From NCBI RefSeq assembly GCF_002968015.1, contig NZ_PUIP01000018.1, positions 62,001 through 126,000 on the forward strand: a stretch of DNA of 64,000 bases, read 5' to 3'. Every line of letters starts with the position of its first letter. Within the stretch, counting starts at the first letter, position 1. Below the pieces are notes generated by a model, which worked only from the letters and a program-made list of their open reading frames with translations, had not been told where the DNA came from and ran no database searches. The translations under genes were made by a program, and so were the position numbers. Below are positions 55,766 through 64,000 of the stretch, one piece after another. The stretch comes from Massilia phosphatilytica (GTDB taxonomy: Bacteria > Pseudomonadota > Gammaproteobacteria > Burkholderiales > Burkholderiaceae_D).

Positions 55766-55788
55766 AAGGGCGGCCTGGCGCCGCCCTT
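55766..55788 (-). terminator. Hairpin downstream of the M3 peptidase gene
   Basis: AAGGGCGGC and GCCGCCCTT pair perfectly around CTGGC, 11 bases after the peptidase stop. A T run is lacking, so it may be a weak terminator or a protective 3' hairpin. Confidence 0.5.
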
Positions 55789-55798
55789 GTCGTCTGGA

Positions 55799-57925
55799 TT
55801 ACTCGCCCGTCAGGCCACGGCGCTCCAGCAGCGGCTCGATCTTCGCATCACGGCCGCGGAAGTTGCGGTACATGTCCATGGCATCCATCGTGCCGCCGCG
55901 CGACAGCAGCATCTGGCGGAAGCGGTCGCCGTTCTCGCGCTTCAGGCCGCCGTGTTCCTTGAACCATTCGACGGTGTCGGCATCCAGCTTCTCGGCCCAC
56001 AGGTAGCCGTAGTAGCCGGCCGAGTAGCCGCCCGAGAACACGTGCGAGAAGTACGTCGTGCGATAGCGCGGCGGGACGAGCGGGAAGTCGACGCCGGCAT
56101 CGCGCAGCGCGGTTGCTTCGAAGCCCAGCACATCGGTCGGGATCTGCTCGGCGCCCAATTGATGCCATTTCTGGTCGAGGATAGACGCGGCCAGGTACTC
56201 GGTCGTGCGGTAGCCCTCGTTGAACTTGGACGAGGCCTGGACTTTATCCAGCAGTTCCTTCGGCATGGCCGCGCCCGTCTGATAATGCTTGGCGTAGTTG
56301 GAGAGAACCTCCGGCCAGGCCATCCACATCTCGTTGACCTGCGACGGGAACTCGACGTAGTCACGCGGCACACGCGTACCCGAGAAGCGCGGGTATTTCA
56401 CGTTCGAGAACATGCCGTGCAGCGCGTGACCGAATTCGTGGAACATCGTGCGCACTTCGTCGTACGTCAGCAAGGTCGGTTCGCCGGCCGCCGGCTTCGG
56501 GATGTTCAGGTGGTTCGCGATGACCGGATGCGTGCCCAGCAGCTTGTTCTGGCCAACATAGGCATTCATCCACGCGCCGCCGCGCTTGTTCGAGCGGGCA
56601 TACGGGTCGTGCAGGAAGATGGCCAGTTGCTTGCCGTCGGCATCGAACACGTCGAACACGCGCACGTCCGGGTTGTACACCGGCAGGTCGTGACGTTCCT
56701 TGAAGGTGATCCCGTATTCTTTGGTGGCGGCGAAGAACACGCCATTCACCAGGACATTGTTGAACTCGAAATAGGGGCGCAGCTGGTTCTCGTCGAACGC
56801 ATAGCGTGCCTGGCGCACCTTGTCCGTGTAGTAATTCCAGTCGTAGGCGGTTGCCTGGAACTTGCCACCTTCGGCATCGATGACCTTCTGGATCTCGCCC
56901 GCTTCCTTCTTCGCATTGCGCACGGCCGGCTTGGCGAATTCGGCCAGCAGGTTGTTGACGGCGTCCGTCGTCTTGGCCGTCTGGTCTTCCAGCATGTAGG
57001 CGGCGTGGTTCGGATAGCCCAGCAGCTTGGCGCGCTCGGCGCGTGCCTTGGCCAGGTCCAGCACGAGCTGGCGGTTGTCATAGTCGCCGCCGTGGCTGCC
57101 GCGGGCCAGCGACAGCGCCAGCAGTTTTTCGCGCGTCGCGCGGTTGGTCAGCACGGACAGCGGCGCCTGCTGCGTCGTGTTCACGACCGGCACCTTGAAC
57201 TTGCCGTCGAGACCATCCTTTTTCGCCAGCGCGGCGGCGGCGTCGATCGCCTTGTCGGACATGCCGGCCAGTTCCGCGCGCGTGTCAACGACGAGCGCCG
57301 ACGCATTCGCTTCCTTGAGCACGTTCTGGCTGAACTGGGTCTGCAGGGCGGCGATCTTGCCGTTATAGGCCTTCAGTGTTTCCTTGTCGGCGGCGGACAG
57401 TTTGGCGCCGGCGCGTACGAAGTCGGTGTGATAACGCTCGAGCAGATAGGCCGATTCCGGATCGAGGTGCAGCTTGGCGCGCTTGTCGTACAGCGTCTGG
57501 ATGCGCTTGAACAGCTTTTCGTTCAGGCGGATCTTGTCGCTGTGGGCGGCCAGTTTCGGCGCGAGATCCTTGTCGAGCGCATCGAGCGTGGGATTGGTAT
57601 TGGCGCCGACCAGGCTGTAGAACGTGGTCGACACGCGGTTCAGCAGCAGGCCCGAACGCTCCATCGCGACGATCGTGTTGTCGAAGGTCGGCGCCGACTT
57701 GCTGTTGGCGATGGCATCGATTTCCGCCGACTGCTGGCGCATGCCTTCTTCGAACGCCGGTGCGAAGTCTTCGTTCTTGATCTTGTCGAAGGCCGGGTAC
57801 TGGAACTGCAGGGTGCTCGGCTTGGCGAACGGGTTGGACGCTGGCAGCAGCGAAGCGGGGGCGGCATGGGCCAGATTGGCGACGGCTGCGGTAACAGCAA
57901 CGGCCAGGATGTGGGAACGGTTCAT
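55799..57925 (-). CDS. M3 family zinc metallopeptidase (peptidyl-dipeptidase Dcp-like), exported
   Basis: A 708-residue M3 peptidase. ATG 57925 follows GGAGAG. The signal peptide MNRSHILAVAVTAAVANLAH ends near AAPASLL. The zinc site is HEFGHALHGM (about 499), with the third ligand Glu in the following FVEFPSQVNE region. The C-terminal block (DYVEFPSQVNEMW, FSHVFSGGYSAGYYGYLWAE) is typical of Dcp/oligopeptidase A. Periplasmic export suggests processing of short peptides taken up through the outer membrane. A hairpin follows the stop. Confidence 0.95.
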   Translation of the reverse strand: MNRSHILAVAVTAAVANLAHAAPASLLPASNPFAKPSTLQFQYPAFDKIKNEDFAPAFEEGMRQQSAEIDAIANSKSAPTFDNTIVAMERSGLLLNRVSTTFYSLVGANTNPTLDALDKDLAPKLAAHSDKIRLNEKLFKRIQTLYDKRAKLHLDPESAYLLERYHTDFVRAGAKLSAADKETLKAYNGKIAALQTQFSQNVLKEANASALVVDTRAELAGMSDKAIDAAAALAKKDGLDGKFKVPVVNTTQQAPLSVLTNRATREKLLALSLARGSHGGDYDNRQLVLDLAKARAERAKLLGYPNHAAYMLEDQTAKTTDAVNNLLAEFAKPAVRNAKKEAGEIQKVIDAEGGKFQATAYDWNYYTDKVRQARYAFDENQLRPYFEFNNVLVNGVFFAATKEYGITFKERHDLPVYNPDVRVFDVFDADGKQLAIFLHDPYARSNKRGGAWMNAYVGQNKLLGTHPVIANHLNIPKPAAGEPTLLTYDEVRTMFHEFGHALHGMFSNVKYPRFSGTRVPRDYVEFPSQVNEMWMAWPEVLSNYAKHYQTGAAMPKELLDKVQASSKFNEGYRTTEYLAASILDQKWHQLGAEQIPTDVLGFEATALRDAGVDFPLVPPRYRTTYFSHVFSGGYSAGYYGYLWAEKLDADTVEWFKEHGGLKRENGDRFRQMLLSRGGTMDAMDMYRNFRGRDAKIEPLLERRGLTGE

Positions 57926-58106
57926 TCTTTGAGCTCTCCGGAGGGTTGTCGGATCTGACCATGCTTGTGCCACGGACCGATCTCTTCTTGCACTCCATAA
58001 TGGAAACCGCCGGGACGAACCCGGCGGTGAAGTGCACCCTAAGGATAGCAGGGATATTGCCGTACGTTACATATTTACGGCCGAAAAAAGGGGGCTCTCG
58101 GGAGAT

Positions 58107-58703
58107 TCAGCCCCGCTCCGATTGCTCTTCCTGTGCAACTTTTTCCTCGATGCGCCGGTCCGGAATCAACCATACGATGGCCACGGCCGCATACACGAGG
58201 AACCCGAGCCAGGCACCGAACCACGACAACGCGACGCCACAGAGATAGAGGGCGCACGACAGCTTGCCCTTGCGATCGTTGCCAATCGCCTCAGCCAGCG
58301 CCGCGTTCTTCCGATGATTCCCAATCAAGGCCTGTACGAGCACCAGATAGGCAACCGAGCACATGAAGAGGACGAAGCCGTACGCCGCGGTCGGCCCGGT
58401 CTCGAAATGGTTCTCGCCCATCCACGCGGTCACGAACGGGATCAGCGACAACCAGAACAGCAGATGCAGATTGGCCCACAAGACGCCGCCGCTGACCTCT
58501 TTCACCGCGTGCAGCATGTGGTGGTGGTTGTTCCAATAGATGCCGACGTAAATGAAACTGAGCACGTAGCTCATGAACACCGGCCACAGCGGGATCAGGA
58601 CGCCGAAGTCCGCACCGTGCGGGACTTTGAGCTCCAGCACGAGGATGGTGATGATGACGGCGATGACGCCGTCGCTGAAGGCTTCTAGCCTGTTTTTGCC
58701 CAT
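58107..58703 (-). CDS. TMEM175-like (DUF1211) potassium channel family protein
   Basis: A 198-residue membrane protein with about six segments. The N-terminal signature RLEAFSDGVIAVIITILVLE holds the FSD motif that lines the pore in bacterial TMEM175 channels, and LLFWLSLIPFVTAWMGE is also typical. ATG 58703 follows AGGA. Bacterial members form tetrameric potassium channels; the role in this host is unknown. The first 173 bases of this gene are duplicated at 59596-59768 with a gene in between. Confidence 0.93.
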   Translation of the reverse strand: MGKNRLEAFSDGVIAVIITILVLELKVPHGADFGVLIPLWPVFMSYVLSFIYVGIYWNNHHHMLHAVKEVSGGVLWANLHLLFWLSLIPFVTAWMGENHFETGPTAAYGFVLFMCSVAYLVLVQALIGNHRKNAALAEAIGNDRKGKLSCALYLCGVALSWFGAWLGFLVYAAVAIVWLIPDRRIEEKVAQEEQSERG

Positions 58704-58714
58704 CAATTTTCCTG

Positions 58715-59545
58715 TCAAAGAATATGACCGAAGTATTCATTCAGTCGGTTGCTGTCGATTGCATACTCGCTGCGCCACCAGCAAGCGGGATAAGACATAT
58801 CCACGAAATGACGAGGCGGGAGCGCGCGCTGCTTGGGCGGCACGAACTCTTCCGCGAAGCCAGGTTGCCCTGGTGTGGAAAGCACTCCACAATAGCCGAG
58901 GATGGCGACAACGATGTCCCGTTCATCCTTGTTCGACTTAAAAATTGGTGCCAGTTTCCTCTGCAGAGCAGCACCGGTTATACCAGAAGGAAGTTGCTTA
59001 ATAACTTCAATCAAGTCGCGAAAAATTTGTACATCGGACAGACTTGGCTGAGGCACGCTTAATTCGAGAAAGAGTTCGAGGTCCAGCATCGCATACAGAG
59101 GAGACATGTGCCGGACGCCGCCCCACTTGAAGCGCTCGAAATTGAGTACGTTTAAATCTTCCTCACTTCTTTTCAGGTACAGATCGCAAAAAACGCAATA
59201 GCGTCCGTCCTCGCTCACCGGCTCATGCGCTTGCAAATGCCGAAAAACGGCGTAGCTGCCAAGTGCCGAGCGCCAATCGAGTCTACGTGTTGACAGGCTG
59301 GCGATAAAGGCATCAGCAGTACGGCGCGGGCCAGCTTTATGTGTCGCTGACAATAGCCTGCTCATGAGCTCGCTGTGGCTGATCTTTATCGGATCGAACA
59401 TCAACCCTTTCGCTTTCGCGTATTCCAAATCCGCCAGCATTAGGGTCCGCTCATTCTCGGGAACCCAGCCTTGAGGCGACCAGTAACGGCCCAACAGGAA
59501 TTTCAACGCGCGCTTGTCTGGCTGGCTGCTATCGGTCTGTGTCAT
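58715..59545 (-). CDS. Unknown protein inserted between TMEM175 copies
   Basis: A 276-residue soluble protein. ATG 59545 (MTQTDSS) is preferred; the in-frame codons above it lack support. The N-terminal part reads ALKFLLGRYWSPQGWVPENE; a CVFC pair lies near 115; SEEDLNVLNFERFKWGGVRH and the C-terminal YPACWWRSEYAIDSNRLNEY are distinctive and look conserved. I recognise no family. The GC content is lower than the flanks. The position between a duplicated 5' gene end and the intact gene shows it came in as cargo. An immunity, defence or toxin role is possible but unproven. Confidence 0.68.
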   Translation of the reverse strand: MTQTDSSQPDKRALKFLLGRYWSPQGWVPENERTLMLADLEYAKAKGLMFDPIKISHSELMSRLLSATHKAGPRRTADAFIASLSTRRLDWRSALGSYAVFRHLQAHEPVSEDGRYCVFCDLYLKRSEEDLNVLNFERFKWGGVRHMSPLYAMLDLELFLELSVPQPSLSDVQIFRDLIEVIKQLPSGITGAALQRKLAPIFKSNKDERDIVVAILGYCGVLSTPGQPGFAEEFVPPKQRALPPRHFVDMSYPACWWRSEYAIDSNRLNEYFGHIL

Positions 59546-59595
59546 GTCTGCACTTGGTCTCGGTGGACGGTGGGTGATTCGCATACTGGAGCTTA

Positions 59596-59768
59596 TTCCA
59601 ATAAATGCCGACGTAGATGAAGCTGAGCACGTAGCTCATGAACACCGGTCACAGCGGGATTAGGACGCCGAAGTCCGCACCGTGCGGGACTTTGAGTTCC
59701 AGCACGAGGATGGTGATGATGACGGCGATGACGCCGTCGCTGAAGGCTCTTAGCCGGTTTTTACCCAT
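59596..59768 (-). pseudogene. Duplicated 5' end of the TMEM175-like gene
   Basis: It matches 58531-58703 base for base in length (173 bases) with scattered substitutions, starting at ATG 59768 (MGKNRLRAFSDGVIAVI). A TGG-to-TGA change stops translation after about 39 codons. It is in direct orientation with the intact gene, and the 276-residue gene lies between them. Confidence 0.93.
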
Positions 59769-59825
59769 ATTATTTTCGCTCGTAAGTCACGCAAGTACCT
59801 TAGCAGTTCCTGTCCACCCAAAGGT

Positions 59826-60746
59826 TTACGGTGAATTGGCTCTTGAATCTGCATTCGCCTGTCTTCCATCAAAGCGCCGAACGATCCCTGCACTCCATCC
59901 GCCGACTGCGACAAAGGAATTGTCCAGCGCAAAACATATGTCAGACGCGAATTCCTGCTCGAAAACGTCAACGGGCTCGTAGCTTGGAAAGGCGTATACC
60001 GCGATGCTGGATTGAAGCACGAGCGCGACCAGCGTTCCGTCTGGTGACCATCGAATACCCCTGCAGCGTTCGACCGGAGCAGATTTCAAAACGGCGCCAT
60101 CCGCGAGGAGGAGAAACTGCACCTGCGAGTCATCAGCAATGGCTACGACCTTCCCATCCGGCGAGAGCTCAGCCGAGCGAGTCCGGATTTTAGGCGCGAG
60201 CTTGCGGTACTCGGTCAACGGCCATTTCCAGACAGTGATGTAAGCAGGAGCAGCAGGTTCGGTTTGGGACGTGGCTATGGGTTGATGTACAAATACCCAT
60301 GTGGAGCGGTCGCTCGACGACAGCACTCCGACGATCATCTCGCCGGCAAAAGTGTGCCTTGTATCGGAAAGTTGGCAAAGAGCGTCTCGAATGATGATTT
60401 GACCATTCCAGGACGCATCAACCAAGTATCTGCCACAAGCAGAGAAGGCAACAGCGGCGCCCTCACCATCGGTTTTGTTCGTGAAATCAAGAATAACTTC
60501 GCCAGATTCCACCGCCAGCAACAGGATTCTTCCAGAGGTTGATTTCACCGCCAACGTTGCCCCGTCAGGGCTGAACGCTGTGTACGATGGGTGGGAAACA
60601 GGATGGCATGAATAGAGGCGTGCCATCCTTGAAGGATCGGTCATCACAACGTTACGCCCAATGACGGCGAGTCGGTTCCCCCCTGACGACAAAGCGAACT
60701 GGTAGACCGCTGGGAGCGCCAGCTTCTTTTTGAAGATCGCTTTCAT
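59826..60746 (-). CDS. Beta-propeller (WD40-like) repeat protein
   Basis: A 306-residue protein with repeated propeller blades: AFSPDGATLAVKSTSGRILL, AFSACGRYLVDASWNGQIII, ELSPDGKVVAIADDSQVQFL, RWSPDGTLVALVLQSSIAVY and CFALDNSFVAVGGWSAGIVR. The number of blades is about seven. No signal peptide is seen, so it is probably cytoplasmic. ATG 60746 has GGAG eight bases upstream. The function is unknown; such proteins are scaffolds. It belongs to a small accessory cluster with the next two genes. Confidence 0.78.
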   Translation of the reverse strand: MKAIFKKKLALPAVYQFALSSGGNRLAVIGRNVVMTDPSRMARLYSCHPVSHPSYTAFSPDGATLAVKSTSGRILLLAVESGEVILDFTNKTDGEGAAVAFSACGRYLVDASWNGQIIIRDALCQLSDTRHTFAGEMIVGVLSSSDRSTWVFVHQPIATSQTEPAAPAYITVWKWPLTEYRKLAPKIRTRSAELSPDGKVVAIADDSQVQFLLLADGAVLKSAPVERCRGIRWSPDGTLVALVLQSSIAVYAFPSYEPVDVFEQEFASDICFALDNSFVAVGGWSAGIVRRFDGRQANADSRANSP

Positions 60747-60798
60747 GCAGTGTCTCCACCCATGCTCGACAGAATTGATGGGTAACTTCCACCCGCTG

Positions 60799-61323
60799 TT
60801 ACCATGTATCGTCCATCCGGAACGTGACGATTACTTTTCCACCGAGAGCATATTTCCTTAGACGCATCTCAGCGACGCCCCCTACACTTGTCTCGGGAAA
60901 ACGAATCTCCAAACGGTCGCCGCCTGACCATCTGATATCCGGACCGTTGCGGCGGTTATTTGTTGCCGGATCTTTGAATGTCCCACATCCGCCAACATAG
61001 ACGATATGAGAGTCAACTTGTTCACTCGCTTTAGCGTGAATAGGCAAAACCGCCACCGTATCAATACAATACGGCGAAATAGCGCCACCACCATTGTCAT
61101 TGAGAAGGACAGCCTTGTAACTGCCACCGGGTGAAGGCACCTCCTTTACCACGGATGGTGCATCACCAAAGTGGTACAGAAAGAAACGGCCCGCGTAAAA
61201 AAGCAAAGTCAGAAAGCCTACCGTCGACAATATGTTTCTCAACCATTTTTTCGCGACCTGTCGAACGCCAGGCTTTCCCATCACGTCGTTTTTTTCTTCA
61301 CTATCCTTCATTCCCCGTCCCAT
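60799..61323 (-). CDS. Hypothetical single-pass membrane protein
   Basis: A 174-residue protein with one membrane segment, ILSTVGFLTLLFYAGRFFLY (about 30-50), and an outside domain containing APSVVKEVPSPGGSYKAVL, a C-Y-C-G pattern (SPYCIDTVAVL, VYVGGCGTFK) and ITVTF-like C-terminal strands. No family is assigned with confidence. The start could also be ATG 61311. It is AT-richer than the core flanks and lies between the propeller gene and a lipoprotein gene, probably in one transcript. Confidence 0.65.
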   Translation of the reverse strand: MGRGMKDSEEKNDVMGKPGVRQVAKKWLRNILSTVGFLTLLFYAGRFFLYHFGDAPSVVKEVPSPGGSYKAVLLNDNGGGAISPYCIDTVAVLPIHAKASEQVDSHIVYVGGCGTFKDPATNNRRNGPDIRWSGGDRLEIRFPETSVGGVAEMRLRKYALGGKVIVTFRMDDTW

Positions 61324-61388
61324 CCGAGAAGCTGAGCCTGCTCATTCCGAGCATTAACATTATCGCAAACCTGGATGTTTATATTCCC

Positions 61389-61748
61389 CTAATAATGCGC
61401 CAGTTCAGCCTTGACTGAGGCGCGTCCTGCGTCATCCACGGTAATGGTGACTTTATATCCGGCAGCTTCAAAATAGCCGCTCTCGGCATATGAGAACATT
61501 TTCCCGCCCAAGTCAAACCCTATCGCAACCCCCGTCTCCCCTTTGGGATGGACACGCAGCGTAGCAGTCTCCCCGGCAGGTATCGATGCAATATGCTGGT
61601 TGAATCCGGAACCGGAGACCGTCACGTCCCGCAGCGCCCGGCCGGATTGATTGGCAATGGCGATCGGCACGCCTTGCGAGCATCCGAGCAGGAGTGCCAT
61701 GACGAAGGCAAGCACACTGTTTTTGAGATACCCGGACCACTTGGACAT
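61389..61748 (-). CDS. Small lipoprotein
   Basis: A 119-residue lipoprotein. Signal sequence with lipobox LLLGCS (Cys about 23). The rest is a beta-rich domain (SGRALRDVTVSGSGFNQHI, PAGETATLRVHPKGETGVAI). ATG 61748 follows GAGGGG. No family is recognised. It is likely anchored in the outer membrane. It is the first gene of the small accessory cluster. Confidence 0.78.
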   Translation of the reverse strand: MSKWSGYLKNSVLAFVMALLLGCSQGVPIAIANQSGRALRDVTVSGSGFNQHIASIPAGETATLRVHPKGETGVAIGFDLGGKMFSYAESGYFEAAGYKVTITVDDAGRASVKAELAHY

Positions 61749-61830
61749 CGCTTCCCCTCGATGACATGCAGATTAGCGCGATCGATCATAGCCGGCTTGA
61801 ACGTCATGTCCTTGCACACGGCCGACGCAC

Positions 61831-61857
61831 AAAAAAATGGCCGCACGCGGCGGCCAT
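61831..61857 (-). terminator. Terminator of the DUF3144 gene
   Basis: ATGGCCGC (61837-61844) pairs with GCGGCCAT (61850-61857); the A run 61831-61837 gives a T tail on the minus strand. It lies about 20 bases after the stop. Confidence 0.85.
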
Positions 61858-61874
61858 CCCTGGAGCGCAGGCGA

Positions 61875-62171
61875 TTACTTCTCCGCCCGCTTCATGTAGG
61901 TGTCGTAGTGCTCGATGAAATCGTCGAGATTCGCTTCCATCATCTTGCGGAACTGGTCGGTGAAATACTCCAGCGCCCGCGCCTTTTCGGCGGTCATGGT
62001 CTGCGCATTGCCGGTCGTCGCCGCGACGATGAAGGCGTTGAAGCGCGCCGAGGCGTACAGCGTCGATGCGCTGACTTCGCTCGGATGGGTCGACGCGCAT
62101 TGGTCGTTCGCCAGGTTGATAAGGGCGTTGGCGCGGTCGAAGAATTCCGGGCTGGGGGCGTTGTCACTCAT
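61875..62171 (-). CDS. DUF3144 family protein
   Basis: A 98-residue helical protein of the DUF3144 family: FFDRANALINLANDQCASTH, EVSASTLYASARFNAFIVAA, FTDQFRKMMEANLDDFIEHY. Found across proteobacteria; function unknown. It has no signal or membrane segment. It has its own terminator and lies 42 bases downstream of the acyltransferase gene. Confidence 0.9.
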   Translation of the reverse strand: MSDNAPSPEFFDRANALINLANDQCASTHPSEVSASTLYASARFNAFIVAATTGNAQTMTAEKARALEYFTDQFRKMMEANLDDFIEHYDTYMKRAEK

Positions 62172-62213
62172 GAGTCATTGTGGATTGAGGTGGTAGTGCC
62201 GCCACTATAACAG

Positions 62214-63383
62214 TCATTTTCGAAGCCGCTTCACTTGGCGGATCAGCGCGTCGTTCAGCGCGTCGTACCTGCCGTGAAGCTTCAGCAGTACGGACGCGGC
62301 GCCGCGCGCGCGGTGCAGCAGGACCAGGCCGCGCGTCTTCAGCACGTGCGTCGAACGGAACTCCGCGTGCGGCGTGCCGTAGCCAAAATCGATGTGGTCG
62401 AACGTGAAATGGGCCAGCACGTCCTGCACGGCCAGGTGGATCGCGCTGGTGCCTACCGACAGATGCAGGTAATCCTGCCGGCACAGGATCTTGTACACGT
62501 GCCAGACGGACGCCGAACGCATGCCGTACACAACGGCGACGTTGTTCTCGCCGCAACGGATCACGTAGGACAGCAGCAGGCCATGGCGCGCCAGGCTTTC
62601 CAGGCGCGCCTGCTCGGTGCCGCGCCCGGCCGCGCGCGATGCATCGGTGGCGACCATCGCATCCAGCATGGCCGTGACCTGGCCAGGCGCCTCGATGCGC
62701 AGCATGTGCAACGGGCCGGCCGCTTCCGTCAGCAGGCGGACCTGGCGCGACAGGTTGTAGCGCTTCTTGGCACTGAAGTGTTTCAGATACGCGTCGACGC
62801 TGTCCGGCAGCGGCTGCGTATGGCACGCGCGCCATCCGTTCAGCACGTACGCCGGCACACCCGCGATCGCTTGCAGGCTGTCCTGCGGCATGGCCTGCAG
62901 GTACAGCACGTCGCATTCCGCATAGCGCTTGAGCAATTGCTGCATGACGAATCCGGCGAGCCCGGGTTCCGCCGGATCCAGCAGCGGGACGCTGCCGAGG
63001 ATCTGACAGGCGCGCAGCGTCCGTCCGAACAGCGGCACGGGGCCGGCACGGAACGCGATGCGGCACGGGAGGGTGCGCACGGGAATGAAACCGACGATCG
63101 CATAATCGGTGCTGCGGCGGACGATGAACAATTCGTAGCTCGCGTCCTGCCCTTGATCCATGTCGATCAGGTGACTGAAGAATCGGGGCGACTGGTACAG
63201 CGTTTCCGGACCGGTTGCGCCGGCCAGCATCCGGTGCCAGGCGTCGAGGATGTCCGGGCGATCGAAATAAGCGGTTGCGATGTTCAGCTCGTACCGGTCC
63301 AGGCAGCGCGCCGCTCGCGCACGGGTGCCCCACGGCGCCGGCAGCGCGAACGCACCCGGCTCGAGGCTATGGATGGCCATCAT
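62214..63383 (-). CDS. BioF2-like (GNAT-fold) acyltransferase
   Basis: A 389-residue protein of the BioF2/CelD-type acetyltransferase group, in which two GNAT folds are fused. Recognised blocks are AYFDRPDILDAWHRMLAG, HFSAKKRYNLSRQVRLL (the basic SAKKRYNLRR-like helix typical of this family), VVYGMRSASVWHVYKILCRQ and IDFGYGTPHAEFRSTHV. ATG 63383 has GAGG six bases upstream; the TTG at 63398 is weaker. Relatives take part in polysaccharide or lipid acylation and in PEP-CTERM/exosortase loci; the substrate here is unknown. Confidence 0.85.
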   Translation of the reverse strand: MMAIHSLEPGAFALPAPWGTRARAARCLDRYELNIATAYFDRPDILDAWHRMLAGATGPETLYQSPRFFSHLIDMDQGQDASYELFIVRRSTDYAIVGFIPVRTLPCRIAFRAGPVPLFGRTLRACQILGSVPLLDPAEPGLAGFVMQQLLKRYAECDVLYLQAMPQDSLQAIAGVPAYVLNGWRACHTQPLPDSVDAYLKHFSAKKRYNLSRQVRLLTEAAGPLHMLRIEAPGQVTAMLDAMVATDASRAAGRGTEQARLESLARHGLLLSYVIRCGENNVAVVYGMRSASVWHVYKILCRQDYLHLSVGTSAIHLAVQDVLAHFTFDHIDFGYGTPHAEFRSTHVLKTRGLVLLHRARGAASVLLKLHGRYDALNDALIRQVKRLRK

Positions 63384-63468
63384 GTCGACCCTCGCCAAAA
63401 AAATTACAGGTTAGGCAAGGACCGCAAACAGCATCTTGTAAAAATCGGGATCGACTGCCGGCAGCAGG

Positions 63469-63672
63469 TCAATAATGCGGCGGCCTTTCGTTGATCGGCC
63501 CCTGCCCCGCATCGCGCAGCGCACGCACGTGGTCGGCCAGCTTGGCCACCATGGCTTCCAGTTGATCGATGCGGCGGCCCTGCTCGTAGATCGTGCGGTT
63601 GAGGGTGTCGACGAGGTTTTCCTGGTCGGCCAGCTTGATTTCGATGTTGATGAAACGGTTGTCGTCGCTCAC
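63469..63672 (-). CDS. slyX: SlyX family protein
   Basis: A 67-residue coiled-coil protein of the SlyX family (RFINIEIKLADQENLVDTLN, IYEQGRRIDQLEAMVAKLAD) ending in PINERPPHY, the usual PPHY C-terminus. GTG 63672 (VSDDNRF) is chosen because family members begin there; the longer ATG form would add 11 residues without a ribosome site. The function is unknown. Confidence 0.88.
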   Translation of the reverse strand: MSDDNRFINIEIKLADQENLVDTLNRTIYEQGRRIDQLEAMVAKLADHVRALRDAGQGPINERPPHY

Positions 63673-63723
63673 GTCGGTATCCGTGGATAAAAGTAAAAGG
63701 CGCATGATACTGCGCCTGCAAAA

Positions 63724-63754
63724 GCAAAGAGCCGCTGGCGTAGCGGCTCTTTGC
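63724..63754 (-). terminator. Terminator of the DUF4214 gene
   Basis: GCAAAGAGCCGCT and AGCGGCTCTTTGC pair over 13 bases around a short loop, 20 bases after the stop; T runs on the minus strand are short. It separates this gene from slyX. Confidence 0.75.
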
Positions 63755-63773
63755 GAGTCAGGCGGAAACGGGA

Positions 63774-64000
63774 TCAGCCGTGCCAGGGCGTGTAGTCGAT
63801 GCCATTCTGGATGCTGCCGATGACCTGTGCCTGGTTTTCCGGGCTTTCGCTGAAGAACTTGACGATGCCGACGTGCGTCGTATCGTGGTTCGTCAGGGCC
63901 TTCACCCAGAAGTTGTAGCCGGCGGCGTCCGGCGTGCGGTGCAGCACGTTGGCGTACAACAGGTTCACGAACTCGGTGTCGGTCGGGTTGGCACCATACT
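63774..64000 (-). CDS. DUF4214 domain protein (5' part outside window)
   Basis: Only the C-terminal 75 residues are visible. They contain the DUF4214 repeat pattern: TDTEFVNLLYANVLHRTPDA, AGYNFWVKALTNHDTTHVGI, FFSESPENQAQVIG. The domain is common at the C-terminus of large secreted, calcium-binding or surface-layer-type proteins in Oxalobacteraceae. The stop is at 63774-63776 and a terminator follows. The rest of the protein, and therefore its role, lies beyond the right edge. Confidence 0.82.
   Translation of the reverse strand, partial: YGANPTDTEFVNLLYANVLHRTPDAAGYNFWVKALTNHDTTHVGIVKFFSESPENQAQVIGSIQNGIDYTPWHG

Overview
The window looks like chromosomal DNA of a GC-rich betaproteobacterium, most likely Oxalobacteraceae (Massilia/Duganella/Telluria group). 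This is inferred from high-GC coding with GTG starts, several large TonB-dependent receptors, secreted glycoside hydrolases and subtilases, GTP-type PEP carboxykinase, DUF3144/DUF4404 proteins and a DUF4214 protein. No rRNA, CRISPR array, transposase or integrase was seen.

Layout. 1-7800: polysaccharide utilisation genes (TonB receptor, GH2, GH28); a GH39 enzyme at 22.6-24.1 kb shares a promoter motif with them. 7.8-12 kb: a solo chemoreceptor-hairpin protein, a frameshifted Cys-rich membrane protein, an ABM-fold monooxygenase and ssb. 12.1-15 kb: uvrA with a LexA box. 15-22.6 kb: two divergent operons, RpiR regulator-TonB receptor-cyanophycinase on the minus strand and AstE/aspartoacylase-like hydrolase-YfcC-type transporter on the plus strand. 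They read as a cyanophycin scavenging locus. 24.4-33 kb: housekeeping genes (pckG, 2-hydroxyacid dehydrogenase, asparaginase-like protein, catalase, rdgC, dinB with a LexA box). 33-39.3 kb: two tandem secreted subtilases and a TonB receptor. 39.6-39.8 kb: tRNA-Val and tRNA-Asp. 39.9-44.6 kb: an ABC exporter pair, a diguanylate cyclase, a cNMP-binding protein and an AI-2E-family permease.

44.6-53 kb is an AT-richer type VI secretion effector island with an orphan vgrG. Behind vgrG, in a translationally coupled chain, come an Ivy-like lysozyme inhibitor, a two-domain peptidoglycan hydrolase (lysozyme-like plus M23), a periplasmic protein and a broken small gene. The island also holds decayed immunity genes, an unknown two-gene cassette, and a scar in which a fragment of vgrG is fused to a degenerate copy of the neighbouring permease 3' end. 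53-64 kb holds YgiQ, DUF4404, an M3 peptidase, a TMEM175-like channel, a short accessory stretch (unknown gene flanked by a duplicated TMEM175 5' end, beta-propeller protein, small membrane and lipoproteins), DUF3144, a BioF2-like acyltransferase, slyX and a partial DUF4214 gene.

The most interesting points are the putative cyanophycin regulon, the T6SS peptidoglycan effector with an Ivy-like partner, and two independent places where unknown cargo is flanked by direct duplications of a core gene end.
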